A stretch of 44,388 nucleotides of DNA from Streptococcus sp. A12 (GCF_905372335.1 NZ_CAJPOU010000009.1:1-44388), one strand, 5' to 3'. Positions 24,277 to 33,092 are shown, numbered from the stretch's first letter. Made by a program: numbers and translations. The notes: generated by a model not told the origin, from the sequence alone.

Positions 24277-26394
24277 ATGAACAAACAAACAGTTATCCAG
24301 TGGTTAAAATATGCAGCGATTGCGGCTATTTCCTTATTTTTCCTTTTACTTATTTTGGGTGGATTGGTATTTGGATACTATGCCTCAAAAGCACCGACTC
24401 TTTCTGAGAAAGACCTCATTGCAACGACATCCAGTAAAATTTATGACAATCAAAACAATCTGATTGCCGACTTGGGTGCTGAGAAACGAATCAACGTAAA
24501 AACAAATGAAATCCCAACTGACTTGGTCAATGCGATTGTGGCGATTGAAGACCACCGCTTTTTCAACCACAGAGGGGTCGACTTTATTCGTATTGGAGGA
24601 GCCTTCTTCAGTAACCTCCGAGGAGGTCGCCAAGGAGGATCTACTCTTACACAGCAGTTGATCAAACTCACTTACTTCTCTACTTCGTCGTCCGACCAAA
24701 CCCTATCTCGGAAAATCCAAGAAGCTTGGCTTGCTACTCAATTAGAGCAAAAAGCAACCAAACAAGAGATTTTGACCTACTACATCAACAAAGTCTACAT
24801 GTCTAACGGAAACTACGGAATGCAAACAGCTGCTCGTAGCTACTATGCAAAAGACTTGAAGGACCTTTCTCTGCCACAAGTGGCCCTATTGGCCGGAATG
24901 CCTCAAGCACCGAACCAATACGATCCTTATACCAATCCGGAAGCTGCTCTCCAACGCCGTAATCTGGTTCTTAAAGAAATGTTGGATATGAAGTCCATTA
25001 CAAACGAGCAGTACGAAAGTGCCGTCAATACACCTGTTACCGATGGCTTGCAAAGTCTAACCGGCTCTAGCAACTATCCTGCTTATATGGATAACTACCT
25101 CAAAGAAGTCATCCAACAAGTCGAGGAAGAGACCGGCTACAATGTCTTGACAACTGGTATGGATGTCTACACCAACGTCGATACCGCAGCTCAAAAACGT
25201 CTGTGGGATATATACAACTCTGACGAATATGTCAATTATCCAGATAATGAGTTGCAAGTTGCTTCTACTATCATCGACGTGACAAACGGAAAAGTCATTG
25301 CTCAGTTGGGATCCCGTCATCAATCATCTAATGTATCCTTCGGTACCAACCAAGCTGTCGAAACGAACCGAGATTGGGGATCTACAATGAAACCTATCTC
25401 AGATTATGCTCCCGCAATTGAATATGAAGAGTATAACTCCACTGGAGTAACCATTCCTGATACGCCTTACAACTTCCCTGGTACAAATACGCAAATTTAT
25501 AACTGGGATAGACAGTACTACGGCAATATCAGCATGGTCTATGCTCTCCAACAATCCCGTAACGTTCCTGCGGTCCGGGCTCTTGAAAAAGTTGGTTTGA
25601 AGAAGGCTCAGAAATTCTTGAGCAGCATGGGGATTGATTATCCAGAAATGGTATATGCAAATGCAATCTCAAGTAATACCAGTGACTCTAGCAACAAATA
25701 CGGGGCTAGCAGTGAGAAAATGGCCGCTGCTTATGCAACCTTCGCAAATGGCGGTACCTATTACAAGCCTCAATATGTGAATCGGGTTGTCTTTAGCGAT
25801 GGTACAACGAAGAACCTTGAAACCTCTGGAACACGAGTGATGAAAGAAGCCACAGCTTACATGATGACAGATATGTTGAAATCAGTTATCACAGCTGGTA
25901 CAGGATACAATGCAAATATCTCTGGTCTTTATCACGCTGGTAAAACAGGTACCTCTAACTATGCCGACAACGAATTAAAAAAACTGACCAAAGACTACAA
26001 TTACTCAAGTATTGTGACACCTGATGAATTGTTTGTTGGGTACACCACACGATATTCTATGGCTGTATGGACAGGATATACCAATCGCTTGACTCCAGTC
26101 CTAGATGATGGAGTCAAAGTCGCGACGGATGTCTACAAACAAATGATGCTGTATTTGTATGAACAATACGGATCAGGTAGCGAAGACTGGACCCAACCAA
26201 GTGGCGTATACCGTAGCGGTTCCTACCTCTATCTCAATAATGGTAAGAACAACTACAATTACTACTATTATGAGCCAAGCTATACAGTTGAAGAAACGAG
26301 CGAATCAACAGAAGAAAGCTCAAGTTCATCTAGCTCAGAAGAGAATTCTAAACACACAGAATCATCTTCTAAAGAGAATGAGCAAAATCACTAA
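24277..26394 (+). CDS. pbp1A: PBP1A, class A penicillin-binding protein
   Basis: Bifunctional peptidoglycan glycosyltransferase/transpeptidase. 705 aa: short cytoplasmic N terminus, TM helix (about 13-35), GT51 domain (about 60-240) with catalytic E91 in IVAIEDHRFFNHRG and E149, and a transpeptidase domain (about 320-620) with S369-TMK, SRN (427-429) and KTGTS (556-560). The motifs are the susceptible-type STMK, SRN and KTG. The C terminus (about 640-705) is Tyr/Asn-rich, then Ser/Glu-rich (672-702). The start follows the recU stop directly, with AGGCGG as SD. Confidence 0.97.
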   Translation: MNKQTVIQWLKYAAIAAISLFFLLLILGGLVFGYYASKAPTLSEKDLIATTSSKIYDNQNNLIADLGAEKRINVKTNEIPTDLVNAIVAIEDHRFFNHRGVDFIRIGGAFFSNLRGGRQGGSTLTQQLIKLTYFSTSSSDQTLSRKIQEAWLATQLEQKATKQEILTYYINKVYMSNGNYGMQTAARSYYAKDLKDLSLPQVALLAGMPQAPNQYDPYTNPEAALQRRNLVLKEMLDMKSITNEQYESAVNTPVTDGLQSLTGSSNYPAYMDNYLKEVIQQVEEETGYNVLTTGMDVYTNVDTAAQKRLWDIYNSDEYVNYPDNELQVASTIIDVTNGKVIAQLGSRHQSSNVSFGTNQAVETNRDWGSTMKPISDYAPAIEYEEYNSTGVTIPDTPYNFPGTNTQIYNWDRQYYGNISMVYALQQSRNVPAVRALEKVGLKKAQKFLSSMGIDYPEMVYANAISSNTSDSSNKYGASSEKMAAAYATFANGGTYYKPQYVNRVVFSDGTTKNLETSGTRVMKEATAYMMTDMLKSVITAGTGYNANISGLYHAGKTGTSNYADNELKKLTKDYNYSSIVTPDELFVGYTTRYSMAVWTGYTNRLTPVLDDGVKVATDVYKQMMLYLYEQYGSGSEDWTQPSGVYRSGSYLYLNNGKNNYNYYYYEPSYTVEETSESTEESSSSSSSEENSKHTESSSKENEQNH

Positions 26395-26414
26395 TTAGAA
26401 CACACTATATTAAT

Positions 26415-26448
26415 AAAACACGATTGTTCTTAAACAATCGTGTTTTTT
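26415..26448. terminator. pbp1A/pepC convergent terminator
   Basis: Perfect 14-bp stem (26415-26428 with 26433-26446) around a CTTA loop, with AAAA and TTTTTT flanks. It lies between convergent pbp1A and pepC. Confidence 0.9.
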
Positions 26449-26455
26449 ATGTATC

Positions 26456-27793
26456 TTATTTAGAAGCCAAAGCCCCCATTGGATCCCAAGGAGCTAGGAC
26501 AATCGGTTCTGCCTCATAAGCAGCTAATTCTTCCGCCGTCAACAGTTCCTTATGAACGACTATTTGGTAGGTGTATTCGTCCATCCAGGCGTCAGAGGCG
26601 ACGAAGTAGCCATCTGTTCCGACTTTCTCTCCCCAAGAATTCTCAACCTTCCATTTGAGAGAACGTCCAGCTTCGTCCAGATCCACACCAGTCAAGACCA
26701 TAGCATGTGTCATGAGACTTTCTGCATAATCCAAGCGCCCTGCCTTATCTTGAGTCAGCTGGATATCCATTCCCGCTTCAAAGTCATAGACATCTGTTGC
26801 CAGGATTCCAGCTTTGCGGTTGCTAACTTGGCCGACATCTGATCCAAACCAAACAGTTTCCCCAGCTTTCATTTGGGCAATGGCCAATTCTTTCAAGCGC
26901 TCCATCGGGACGTTGAGGTAGCGGACTTCACGGCTACCGACCACATTCCCCAGCATCTCAACCGTATAGGACTGACCATAAGGCTTGTCTGCCGTAGGAG
27001 CATTGATAACAGAAACGTAGTCCTCTAACTGAAGATCCACATATTTTTTGTAAAAGCTTTGAGGTGTCAAGCCAGACTCTGTGTGAAAATTATTGTCCTT
27101 ATCGCGATAAGAGAAACTAAACGTACGAGGGGGCAAGCCCAGTGACATAGCTAAGAAATTAAAGATTTCTTGCAGGAGCTCTTCTTTCTTGCTTTGAACC
27201 GTTGCTAGATCTGCTCTAGTCGCAAGCAATTCGCGCAGGATCTGAGCATCTTGACGCAACAATTTGTTTAAGTAGGTATTGAGCTCCCGGCTATTGCTAG
27301 ATGAGATGGATTCTGGATAGACAGACTTGGGTACGACCCCATATTTTTCAAAGAGGGAAACGACCATATCCCATTGACCACCATCTTGTTGAGGAGTTTG
27401 AAGGAGGAAGGCCACCTTGCGACTGGTCAAGTCCTGGTCCGCTGTCGCAATGATTTGTTCCAAGAACCAGTTGGATTTTTCGTACTTGTCCCAGAAGAAA
27501 GTATGAGCTTGAGACAACTCAAAATCCTCTAATTGGAAGCTGGCAATCATTTTATGACGGAAGGTATTTAGAGCCGCAAACATCCAGCAACGACCAGAAG
27601 CTTTCTGGTCCGTCACCTTATCCTTGGTCAAATCAAGAGAAAAGACGGGGGTGTTTTCTACTGCACTTTTGCGTGTCTCTAAAGCTGCATGAATCCCATT
27701 GTGGGTGATGGCATTTTCAAGAGCCGCAAATTTCACATTTGCTTGGTAATTCGCATAGAGTTGATCTGTAAATTCTTGCGTTAATTCTGACAT
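26456..27793 (-). CDS. pepC: Aminopeptidase C (bleomycin hydrolase family)
   Basis: Cytoplasmic C1B cysteine aminopeptidase used in peptide nutrition. 445 aa, the usual size. Catalytic Cys69 in QKASGRCWMFAALNTFRHK, catalytic His in SLMTHAMVLTGVD and Asn in KVENSWGEK. The start at 27793 (MSELTQEFTDQ) has AAAGGAG; the longer frame to 27823 begins beside the -10 and lacks an SD. Own promoter and convergent terminator. Confidence 0.96.
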   Translation of the reverse strand: MSELTQEFTDQLYANYQANVKFAALENAITHNGIHAALETRKSAVENTPVFSLDLTKDKVTDQKASGRCWMFAALNTFRHKMIASFQLEDFELSQAHTFFWDKYEKSNWFLEQIIATADQDLTSRKVAFLLQTPQQDGGQWDMVVSLFEKYGVVPKSVYPESISSSNSRELNTYLNKLLRQDAQILRELLATRADLATVQSKKEELLQEIFNFLAMSLGLPPRTFSFSYRDKDNNFHTESGLTPQSFYKKYVDLQLEDYVSVINAPTADKPYGQSYTVEMLGNVVGSREVRYLNVPMERLKELAIAQMKAGETVWFGSDVGQVSNRKAGILATDVYDFEAGMDIQLTQDKAGRLDYAESLMTHAMVLTGVDLDEAGRSLKWKVENSWGEKVGTDGYFVASDAWMDEYTYQIVVHKELLTAEELAAYEAEPIVLAPWDPMGALASK

Positions 27794-27821
27794 AAAATTC
27801 TCCTTTGTAAAACTACTTACC

Positions 27822-27849
27822 ATTATAGACCATTGGCTAAAATCTTCAA
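27822..27849 (-). promoter_or_regulatory. pepC promoter
   Basis: Minus-strand TTGAAG (27844-27849), 16-bp spacer, TATAAT (27822-27827), 28 bp before the pepC start. Confidence 0.7.
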
Positions 27850-27861
27850 GTAAAAATTGTT

Positions 27862-28413
27862 TTAAAGGTCAGAAGAATGGATAGTGTAGATTATTTGATC
27901 TCCGATATAGCCTTTTCTGGCAACAGCATCTGGGATAGTTTCAAGATATTGCATTCCAGCTTTTGCCATTACCCGTCCCGAAGCAGGGTTCAAACTGACA
28001 TACTTGGCCTGAACTTCCTTGACTCCCACCTCTACCAACAAAAAGTGTAAAACAGCCTGGAAAGCTTCTGTCATCAGACCTTGACCCCAAAACTTCTTCC
28101 CTAGAATATAGCCGACTTCACACAGTTCTTTTTGCGAATCCTGAGAAACGACACTGATATCACCTATCACTTGTGCGGGATCATCTTTCTTACAAATCGC
28201 CCATTTGTAGGTGTTTTCCTCTTGGTAATGAAGGAGCCATCTCTCAATTGAAGCTCGAGTCACTTGAGGATTTGGATGGGGATTCCAAGTCACATATTTA
28301 AGATTATCTGTATCAGACGCCCAATTTTCAAACATTGCCTTTGCATCCTCTACAACAAAGCGTCTTAATAATAAACGCTTGGTTTCCAGTTCAATAGTAC
28401 CCAATTTTCTCAT
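27862..28413 (-). CDS. GNAT-family N-acetyltransferase (RimJ/RimL-like)
   Basis: 183 aa with the GNAT_3 layout: ETKRLLLRRFVVEDAKAMFENWA at the start, acetyl-CoA loop VGYILGKKFWGQGLMTEAF in the middle and SGRVMAKAGM (the NxxS helix) toward the end. The family acetylates protein N-termini, amines or antibiotics; the substrate cannot be read from sequence. AGGAGG precedes the ATG. It lies between the nadE terminator and the pepC promoter with no clear promoter of its own, and I do not recall it at this place in S. mutans, so it may be an accessory insertion. Confidence 0.88.
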   Translation of the reverse strand: MRKLGTIELETKRLLLRRFVVEDAKAMFENWASDTDNLKYVTWNPHPNPQVTRASIERWLLHYQEENTYKWAICKKDDPAQVIGDISVVSQDSQKELCEVGYILGKKFWGQGLMTEAFQAVLHFLLVEVGVKEVQAKYVSLNPASGRVMAKAGMQYLETIPDAVARKGYIGDQIIYTIHSSDL

Positions 28414-28438
28414 CTACTTTCCTCCTATTCTGTTTAAA

Positions 28439-28465
28439 AAAAGTCGGCTCAACCGACTTTTCTTT
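28439..28465. terminator. nadE terminator
   Basis: AAAAGTCGG (28439-28447), loop CTCAA, CCGACTTTT (28453-28461), with A-runs and T-runs on both sides, right at the nadE stop. Confidence 0.88.
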
Positions 28466-28469
28466 TCTA

Positions 28470-29294
28470 TCAACGCCAGAAGGTATCAAATACCGTAATC
28501 GGTAGATGACGTTTGTGTTGGCCTTTGTGCCACCAGTTTTCAATAGTTGCTTGAGCTTCTGGGCTAACTGATTTCCCTTCTAAGTAGTCATCAATTTCTG
28601 CATAGGTCACCCCAAGAGCTACTTCGTCAGCGATACCTGGCTTCTCCTCTTCCAAATCTGCAATCGGTACCTTCTCATACAAGGCTGGATCAGCTCCCTG
28701 TGCCTGAAGCAACTGCTTGCCTTGGCGCTTGTTGAGGCGGTAGAGAGGCAGAATATCGGATCCGCCATCTCCAAACTTGGTAAAGAATCCAGTGATGTTT
28801 TCTGCTGCATGGTCTGTCCCAATGACGGCTCCACTATAGGCACCCGCTAAAGCATACTGAGCAATCATCCGGCTCCGTGCTTTGATATTGCCCTTGTTAA
28901 AGTCTGAGACATCCGTTCCTGTCGCTTCGACAGCACGCTCCATGGCATCGACCGATTCCTTGATGTTCACGACTAGGCTGACGTCTGGCTGGATGAAGGC
29001 CAAGGCCTTTTGGGCATCTGCTTCATCCGCTTGGACACCGTAGGGCAAGCGGACTGCAACAAACTGATAACTGGCATCTCCAGTCTCTGCCCGCATTTCC
29101 TCCATGGCTAATTGAGCCAGGCGACCTGCTAGGGTCGAGTCCTGTCCTCCCGAAATTCCTAAGACAAAGGTCTTTAGAAAAGGATGTTTTTGCAGGTAGT
29201 CCTTCAAAAAATCAATGGACCGGCGAATCTCTTCTTGAGGATCAATGACCGGCTTGACCCCTAATTGGGCAATAATATCTTCTTGTAGGCTCAT
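28470..29294 (-). CDS. nadE: NH3-dependent NAD+ synthetase
   Basis: Last step of NAD synthesis: amidates nicotinate adenine dinucleotide with ammonia. 274 aa with the PP-loop SGGQDS (48-53), GNIKARSRMIAQYALA, and GTDHAAENITGFFTKFGDGG. No glutaminase domain, so the ammonia-dependent type. It overlaps pncB by 4 bp (ATGA) and is translationally coupled to it; together they recycle nicotinate to NAD (nadD lies elsewhere). Confidence 0.97.
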   Translation of the reverse strand: MSLQEDIIAQLGVKPVIDPQEEIRRSIDFLKDYLQKHPFLKTFVLGISGGQDSTLAGRLAQLAMEEMRAETGDASYQFVAVRLPYGVQADEADAQKALAFIQPDVSLVVNIKESVDAMERAVEATGTDVSDFNKGNIKARSRMIAQYALAGAYSGAVIGTDHAAENITGFFTKFGDGGSDILPLYRLNKRQGKQLLQAQGADPALYEKVPIADLEEEKPGIADEVALGVTYAEIDDYLEGKSVSPEAQATIENWWHKGQHKRHLPITVFDTFWR

Positions 29295-30748
29295 TCTTCT
29301 TCACCTCCCAAGGCTTTCTGACGCATCTGATCGATGAGGTCCATCTTATCTTGCCATACGTCCTTAGCCAAGTCCACTGGGTAATGTTGTGGATTGAGGA
29401 CACGTTTGTATTCATCCCAGAGCTTGTCGAATTCCTTCCGAGCATAGGCTTGGATATCCATCAAGGTTGGCAATTCGTAGACTAGTTTCCCATCTTTGAA
29501 AATATCAACCAAGAGAGGGATGGCATCGAAATCGCGAACTGTCTTCTTGATATAGGTATAGGTCGGATGGAACATCTTGATTTCTGTCAGTTCATTGACA
29601 TCTACTCCATCGTAAGTGATGTAATCCCCTTCAGATTTGCCTTTTTCCCGACTGGTAATCCGCCAAACTTGCTTCTTCCCTGGGGTTGAAACTTTTTCAG
29701 CATTGTTAGACAGCTTGATGGTATTTCGCATTTGACCATTTTCGTCTTCGATAGCAACAATCTTATAGACTGCTCCGAGAGCTGGTTGGTCATAGGCTGT
29801 GATCAACTTAGTTCCGACACCCCAGACATCAATCTTAGCCTTTTGCATCTTCAAGTTGAGGATGGTGTTCTCATCCAAATCATTTGAAGCATAAATCTTC
29901 GCTTCTGTGAAACCAGCTTCATCCAACTGTTGGCGAACCTTTTTCGAGATGTAGGCAATATCTCCAGAGTCAATCCGGACACCTAGGAAATTAATGCGAT
30001 CGCCCATCTCACGCGCTACCTGAATCGCAGCTGGAACTCCAATGCGTAACGTATCATAGGTATCCACTAGGAAGACACAGTTGCGATGGGTCTCAGCATA
30101 GGCCTTGAAGGCTTTATAATCATCGCCATAGACCTGCACCAAGGCATGGGCATGGGTCCCAAGGACAGGGATGTCAAAGAGTTTTCCTGCACGTACGTTA
30201 CTGGTCCCGTTAGCGCCCCCAATAACGGCTGCACGGGTTCCCCAAATAGCCGCATCCATTTCTTGTGCTCTACGAGTTCCGAACTCCATCAAAGGTTCGT
30301 CTTCGATCACAGCCTTAATCCGAGCTGCTTTTGTAGCAATCAAGGTTTGGAAATTGACAATATTGAGGAGGGCCGTTTCGACCAATTGACACTGGGCTAG
30401 CGGTCCTTCTACTTGAACAATCGGCTCATTGGCAAAGACCAGGTCCCCTTCTTTGGCAGAACGAACGGTCAATTCCATTTTGAAATTTTTCAAGTAATCC
30501 AGGAAGGCTCCTTCGTAGCCCAAGGATTCTAAGTAGGCAATATCTGACTCTGAAAAACGTAGATTCTTCAAATAGTTGACAATGCGCTCAAGACCAGCAA
30601 AGACGGCATAGCCATTTTTAAAGGGTTGCTGGCGAAAATAGGCTTCGAAGACCGCCTTTTTATTGTGGATGCCTTGCTCAAAGTAAACCTGCATCATATT
30701 GATTTGGTACAAATCCGTATGGAGAGTTAAACTATCATCTGGGTACAT
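29291..30748 (-). CDS. pncB: Nicotinate phosphoribosyltransferase
   Basis: Makes nicotinate mononucleotide from nicotinate and PRPP with ATP, the entry to Preiss-Handler NAD salvage. 485 aa. MEFGTRRAQEMDAAIWGTRAAVIGG and VLGTHAHALVQVYGDDYKAF (195-214) include the His at 199-201 phosphorylated in the family; LGVRIDSGDI is the phosphate site. AGAGGGA is the SD. Own extended -10 promoter. Confidence 0.96.
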   Translation of the reverse strand: MYPDDSLTLHTDLYQINMMQVYFEQGIHNKKAVFEAYFRQQPFKNGYAVFAGLERIVNYLKNLRFSESDIAYLESLGYEGAFLDYLKNFKMELTVRSAKEGDLVFANEPIVQVEGPLAQCQLVETALLNIVNFQTLIATKAARIKAVIEDEPLMEFGTRRAQEMDAAIWGTRAAVIGGANGTSNVRAGKLFDIPVLGTHAHALVQVYGDDYKAFKAYAETHRNCVFLVDTYDTLRIGVPAAIQVAREMGDRINFLGVRIDSGDIAYISKKVRQQLDEAGFTEAKIYASNDLDENTILNLKMQKAKIDVWGVGTKLITAYDQPALGAVYKIVAIEDENGQMRNTIKLSNNAEKVSTPGKKQVWRITSREKGKSEGDYITYDGVDVNELTEIKMFHPTYTYIKKTVRDFDAIPLLVDIFKDGKLVYELPTLMDIQAYARKEFDKLWDEYKRVLNPQHYPVDLAKDVWQDKMDLIDQMRQKALGGEEE

Positions 30749-30830
30749 GTTTGATCCCTCTTCTTTTTTCTTACGTCATGGCACCAGTCACGCTCTGTCA
30801 ACTGGCACAGTCCAAAATAATTTTAAACAC

Positions 30831-30839
30831 ATTATAGCA
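30831..30839 (-). promoter_or_regulatory. pncB extended -10 promoter
   Basis: Minus-strand TGCTATAAT about 82 bp before the pncB ATG. The long leader holds two close copies of a GGCAC/GTGCC motif able to form a weak 5-bp stem (CCAGT/ACTGG). I see no known NAD riboswitch. Confidence 0.6.
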
Positions 30840-30891
30840 CATTTTAAGCAGGACCACATGACTTTAATCCGGGCTAAGCCTCATTTTTATC

Positions 30892-30952
30892 GTAAAAAAG
30901 AAGGGATCTTCGCCTCTTTCCATCAGACGAACATCCCTTTCTTCTTTCTTAT
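30892..30952 (-). terminator. trxB terminator
   Basis: On the minus strand AAGAAAGGGAT pairs with ATCCCTTCTT. A further inner stem (TTCGTCT/AGAGGCGAA) follows it and the tail is T6. It lies directly after the trxB stop. Confidence 0.75.
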
Positions 30953-31863
30953 TTTTCGTGTTCAGTAATATATTTATAAGCTTCTTGACCGGCGACAGCG
31001 CCATCCCCAACAGCTGTGGTGACCTGACGAAGATCTTTTTGGCGGACATCTCCAACCGCAAAGACACCCGGCACGGAGGTCTTCATGTGATCATCAGTGA
31101 TCACCCAACCTTGATCGTCTAGAATACTGAGGTCTTTGGCAAAGTCACTGACAGGATCCAAGCCCACATAGATAAAGACACCCCCAGCTGCTTGCTCGCG
31201 AACCTCACCTGTTTGAACATCTTTTAAGACCAGACTGGTCACACGGTTGTCCCCTTTGATCTCTTCGACCACTGTATTCCAAGCAAAGTGAATCTTTTCA
31301 TTGGCAAAAGCCCGGTCTTGAAGAACTTTTTGGGCACGTAGGGCATCGCGTCGATGAACAATGGTAACAGACTTAGCAAACTGAGTCAGGAAGATTGCCT
31401 CTTCAACCGCAGAGTCTCCTCCACCAACAACCATGAGGTATTCATCACGGAAGAAGGCACCATCACAGACAGCGCAATAAGAAACCCCACGACTATTTAA
31501 TTCTTCTTCACCCGGAACTCCCAACAAGCGATGGTTGGAACCTGTTGCGATAATAACGGTCTTGGCTTGCAAGACGCCATCATCTGTCGTAATTTCCTTG
31601 TAGCTTCCTTGATCCACAATGTTTTCGGCTCTGCCGAACAAGTGTTCCACACCTACGGCTTCTAGTGGCTCGAACATTTTTTCAGCCAATTCAGGTCCAC
31701 TGATATTGGCATAGCCTGGATAATTCTCGATATCGGATGTATTGTTCATCTGTCCGCCAGGAATTCCAGCTTCTAACAAGGCAACCTTTAGATTGCTGCG
31801 GGCTGCATACAAGGCTGCAGTCATTCCCGCAGGTCCTGCGCCGATAATCAGTGTATCATACAT
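30949..31863 (-). CDS. trxB: Thioredoxin reductase (NADPH)
   Basis: FAD enzyme that reduces thioredoxin with NADPH. 304 aa: FAD motif IIGAGPAGMTAALYAA (6-21), redox-active C130-AVC133 in SYCAVCDG, NADPH motif VVGGGDSAVEEA (145-156) and C-terminal VFAVGDVR. SD AAAGGAG. A promoter candidate overlaps the stop of the upstream DUF4059 gene; a terminator follows. Confidence 0.97.
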   Translation of the reverse strand: MYDTLIIGAGPAGMTAALYAARSNLKVALLEAGIPGGQMNNTSDIENYPGYANISGPELAEKMFEPLEAVGVEHLFGRAENIVDQGSYKEITTDDGVLQAKTVIIATGSNHRLLGVPGEEELNSRGVSYCAVCDGAFFRDEYLMVVGGGDSAVEEAIFLTQFAKSVTIVHRRDALRAQKVLQDRAFANEKIHFAWNTVVEEIKGDNRVTSLVLKDVQTGEVREQAAGGVFIYVGLDPVSDFAKDLSILDDQGWVITDDHMKTSVPGVFAVGDVRQKDLRQVTTAVGDGAVAGQEAYKYITEHEK

Positions 31864-31892
31864 AAGCTTCTCCTTTTGTTGTAACTATCTTG

Positions 31893-31921
31893 ATTCTAAC
31901 TCCAATTGATCCATTTTGCAA
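31893..31921 (-). promoter_or_regulatory. trxB promoter candidate
   Basis: Minus-strand TTGCAA (31916-31921), 17-bp spacer, TAGAAT (31893-31898) between the DUF4059 gene and trxB, so trxB may be read alone as well as with its neighbour. Confidence 0.6.
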
Positions 31922-32149
31922 TTATCTTGCTCGAAGAATAAATAGAACTCCAATGACTGCAAAAGTGAGGACTGGAATTGTCATAATATCAATTAATAAA
32001 ATATCATAGAGGTGTAATTGGCGTTTCTTAGCTGTTTTATCCGTCTTACGAGCCACTCGCAAGCTTATCCAAATAGCTGAAGCAACCAACACCCCAATTG
32101 AAGTGATGATTAGGCTCTCGATATAGAGAGATAGCAATTGGTTTAACAT
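31922..32149 (-). CDS. DUF4059 family small membrane protein
   Basis: 75 aa with two hydrophobic helices (about 10-30 and 48-72) joined by a basic cytoplasmic-type loop (RVARKTDKTAKKRQLH), so a two-TM protein with its loop probably inside. I recognise it as the streptococcal DUF4059 family, which has no known function and is regularly found next to trxB. SD AAAGGAG. A redox or transport-accessory role would be a guess from context. Confidence 0.85.
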   Translation of the reverse strand: MLNQLLSLYIESLIITSIGVLVASAIWISLRVARKTDKTAKKRQLHLYDILLIDIMTIPVLTFAVIGVLFILRAR

Positions 32150-32290
32150 AAGATCTCCTTTGTATCCAAAATTGGAATGAGGGGATGAGGTGCCGATTCG
32201 TTGCCTTTCGTTAACCGTTGATCAACTTGAAACTTCTATCTTCGCGGAAAAATGAACTACATATAATCCTCTTCTCCTGAGGCACCTACT
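32150..32290 (-). other. Possibly structured leader of the DUF4059-trxB unit
   Basis: On the minus strand AGGTGCC (32287-32281) and GGCACCT (32194-32188) are perfect 7-nt complements enclosing about 86 nt. Inside is the 10-bp palindrome GTTGATCAAC (32217-32226) next to GTTAAC (32210-32215). No known riboswitch is recognised. It may be a leader RNA, an operator region or chance. Confidence 0.3.
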
Positions 32291-32295
32291 CAAAG

Positions 32296-32334
32296 AAAAA
32301 TCCGAGTCTGAAACATCGCGTTCCAGACTCGATC
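32296..32334 (-). terminator. Terminator of the amino-acid ABC operon
   Basis: Minus-strand CGAGTCTG pairs with CAGACTCG (32303-32310 with 32324-32331), extended inward by GAAC/GTTT, then ATTTTTC. Confidence 0.75.
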
Positions 32335-32348
32335 TCTTATATATTATA

Positions 32349-33092
32349 TCAAACAAATGTTCGTTTGTAACTAGCAAAGAATTCTTTTGTCCGCTCTTCT
32401 TTAGGAGCTTTCATGATTTCTTCTGGTGTCCCAGATTCAATAATTTTCCCCTTGTCGAGGAACAAGACCTTGTCTGCCACCTGGGAAACAAAGCTCATAT
32501 CATGACTGACTAGAATCATGGTTTGACCTGCCTGAGCTGCTGCTGCGATGGCTTTTTCTACCTCTCCGACCAATTCCGGATCGAGGGCTGAAGTTGGCTC
32601 ATCCAACAAGAGGACTTCCGGCTTCATGGCTAGGGCACGCGCCAAGGCTACCCGCTGTTTCTGCCCTCCGGACAAATGACGAGGGTAATGGGTTTCGCGG
32701 TCCGACAGACCGACTTTTGCGAGTTCTTCTTTGGCAATCTTGGTCGCCTCCTGGTCGGATAAGCCTTTGACGACGATCAGTCCTTCCTTGACATTGTCCA
32801 AAGCAGTCTTGCGACTGAAAAGATTAAACTGTTGAAAGACCATAGCTAGCTTTCTTCGAAGGGTCAGGATCTCGTCCTTGCTGATGGTTTCAAAGTCTAC
32901 CTTTTCCCCATTGATCTCAATGCTGCCACTATCTGGTGCTTCCAAATAGTTCAAGCTTCTCAAGAAGGTTGATTTCCCAGCTCCAGAAGAACCAATCAAG
33001 GCAACAACTTCCCCTTTTTGAACTTCCAAATCGAGATGGTCTAGGACCACTTGACCGGAAAAAGATTTTGATAATTGTGAAATCCGAATCAT
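32349..33092 (-). CDS. Polar amino-acid ABC transporter ATPase
   Basis: ATP-binding subunit of a PAAT-family importer, 247 aa. Walker A GSSGAGKST (34-42), Q-loop VFQQFNLF, signature LSGGQKQRVALARALA, Walker B VLLLDEPTSALD, H-loop SHD. In the S. mutans order I recall, this position is held by the tcyABC cystine importer, so cystine is a plausible substrate, but glutamine or others cannot be excluded. It overlaps the permease gene by 4 bp. Confidence 0.92.
   Translation of the reverse strand: MIRISQLSKSFSGQVVLDHLDLEVQKGEVVALIGSSGAGKSTFLRSLNYLEAPDSGSIEINGEKVDFETISKDEILTLRRKLAMVFQQFNLFSRKTALDNVKEGLIVVKGLSDQEATKIAKEELAKVGLSDRETHYPRHLSGGQKQRVALARALAMKPEVLLLDEPTSALDPELVGEVEKAIAAAAQAGQTMILVSHDMSFVSQVADKVLFLDKGKIIESGTPEEIMKAPKEERTKEFFASYKRTFV

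Noticed and set aside
26159..26398. 79-aa ORF at the end of pbp1A
   Set aside because: Shifted frame of the repetitive Tyr/Asn/Ser tail of PBP1A; its Thr/Ile/Gln composition reflects that repetition.
30749..30830. NAD-type riboswitch in the pncB leader
   Set aside because: Only a weak 5-bp stem and a repeated GGCAC motif are present; no known riboswitch consensus could be matched.
32262..32334. Small plus-strand RNA starting after TATAAT at about 32262
   Set aside because: A -10-like hexamer and a downstream hairpin exist, but no -35 or extended -10 and no U-run on that strand.
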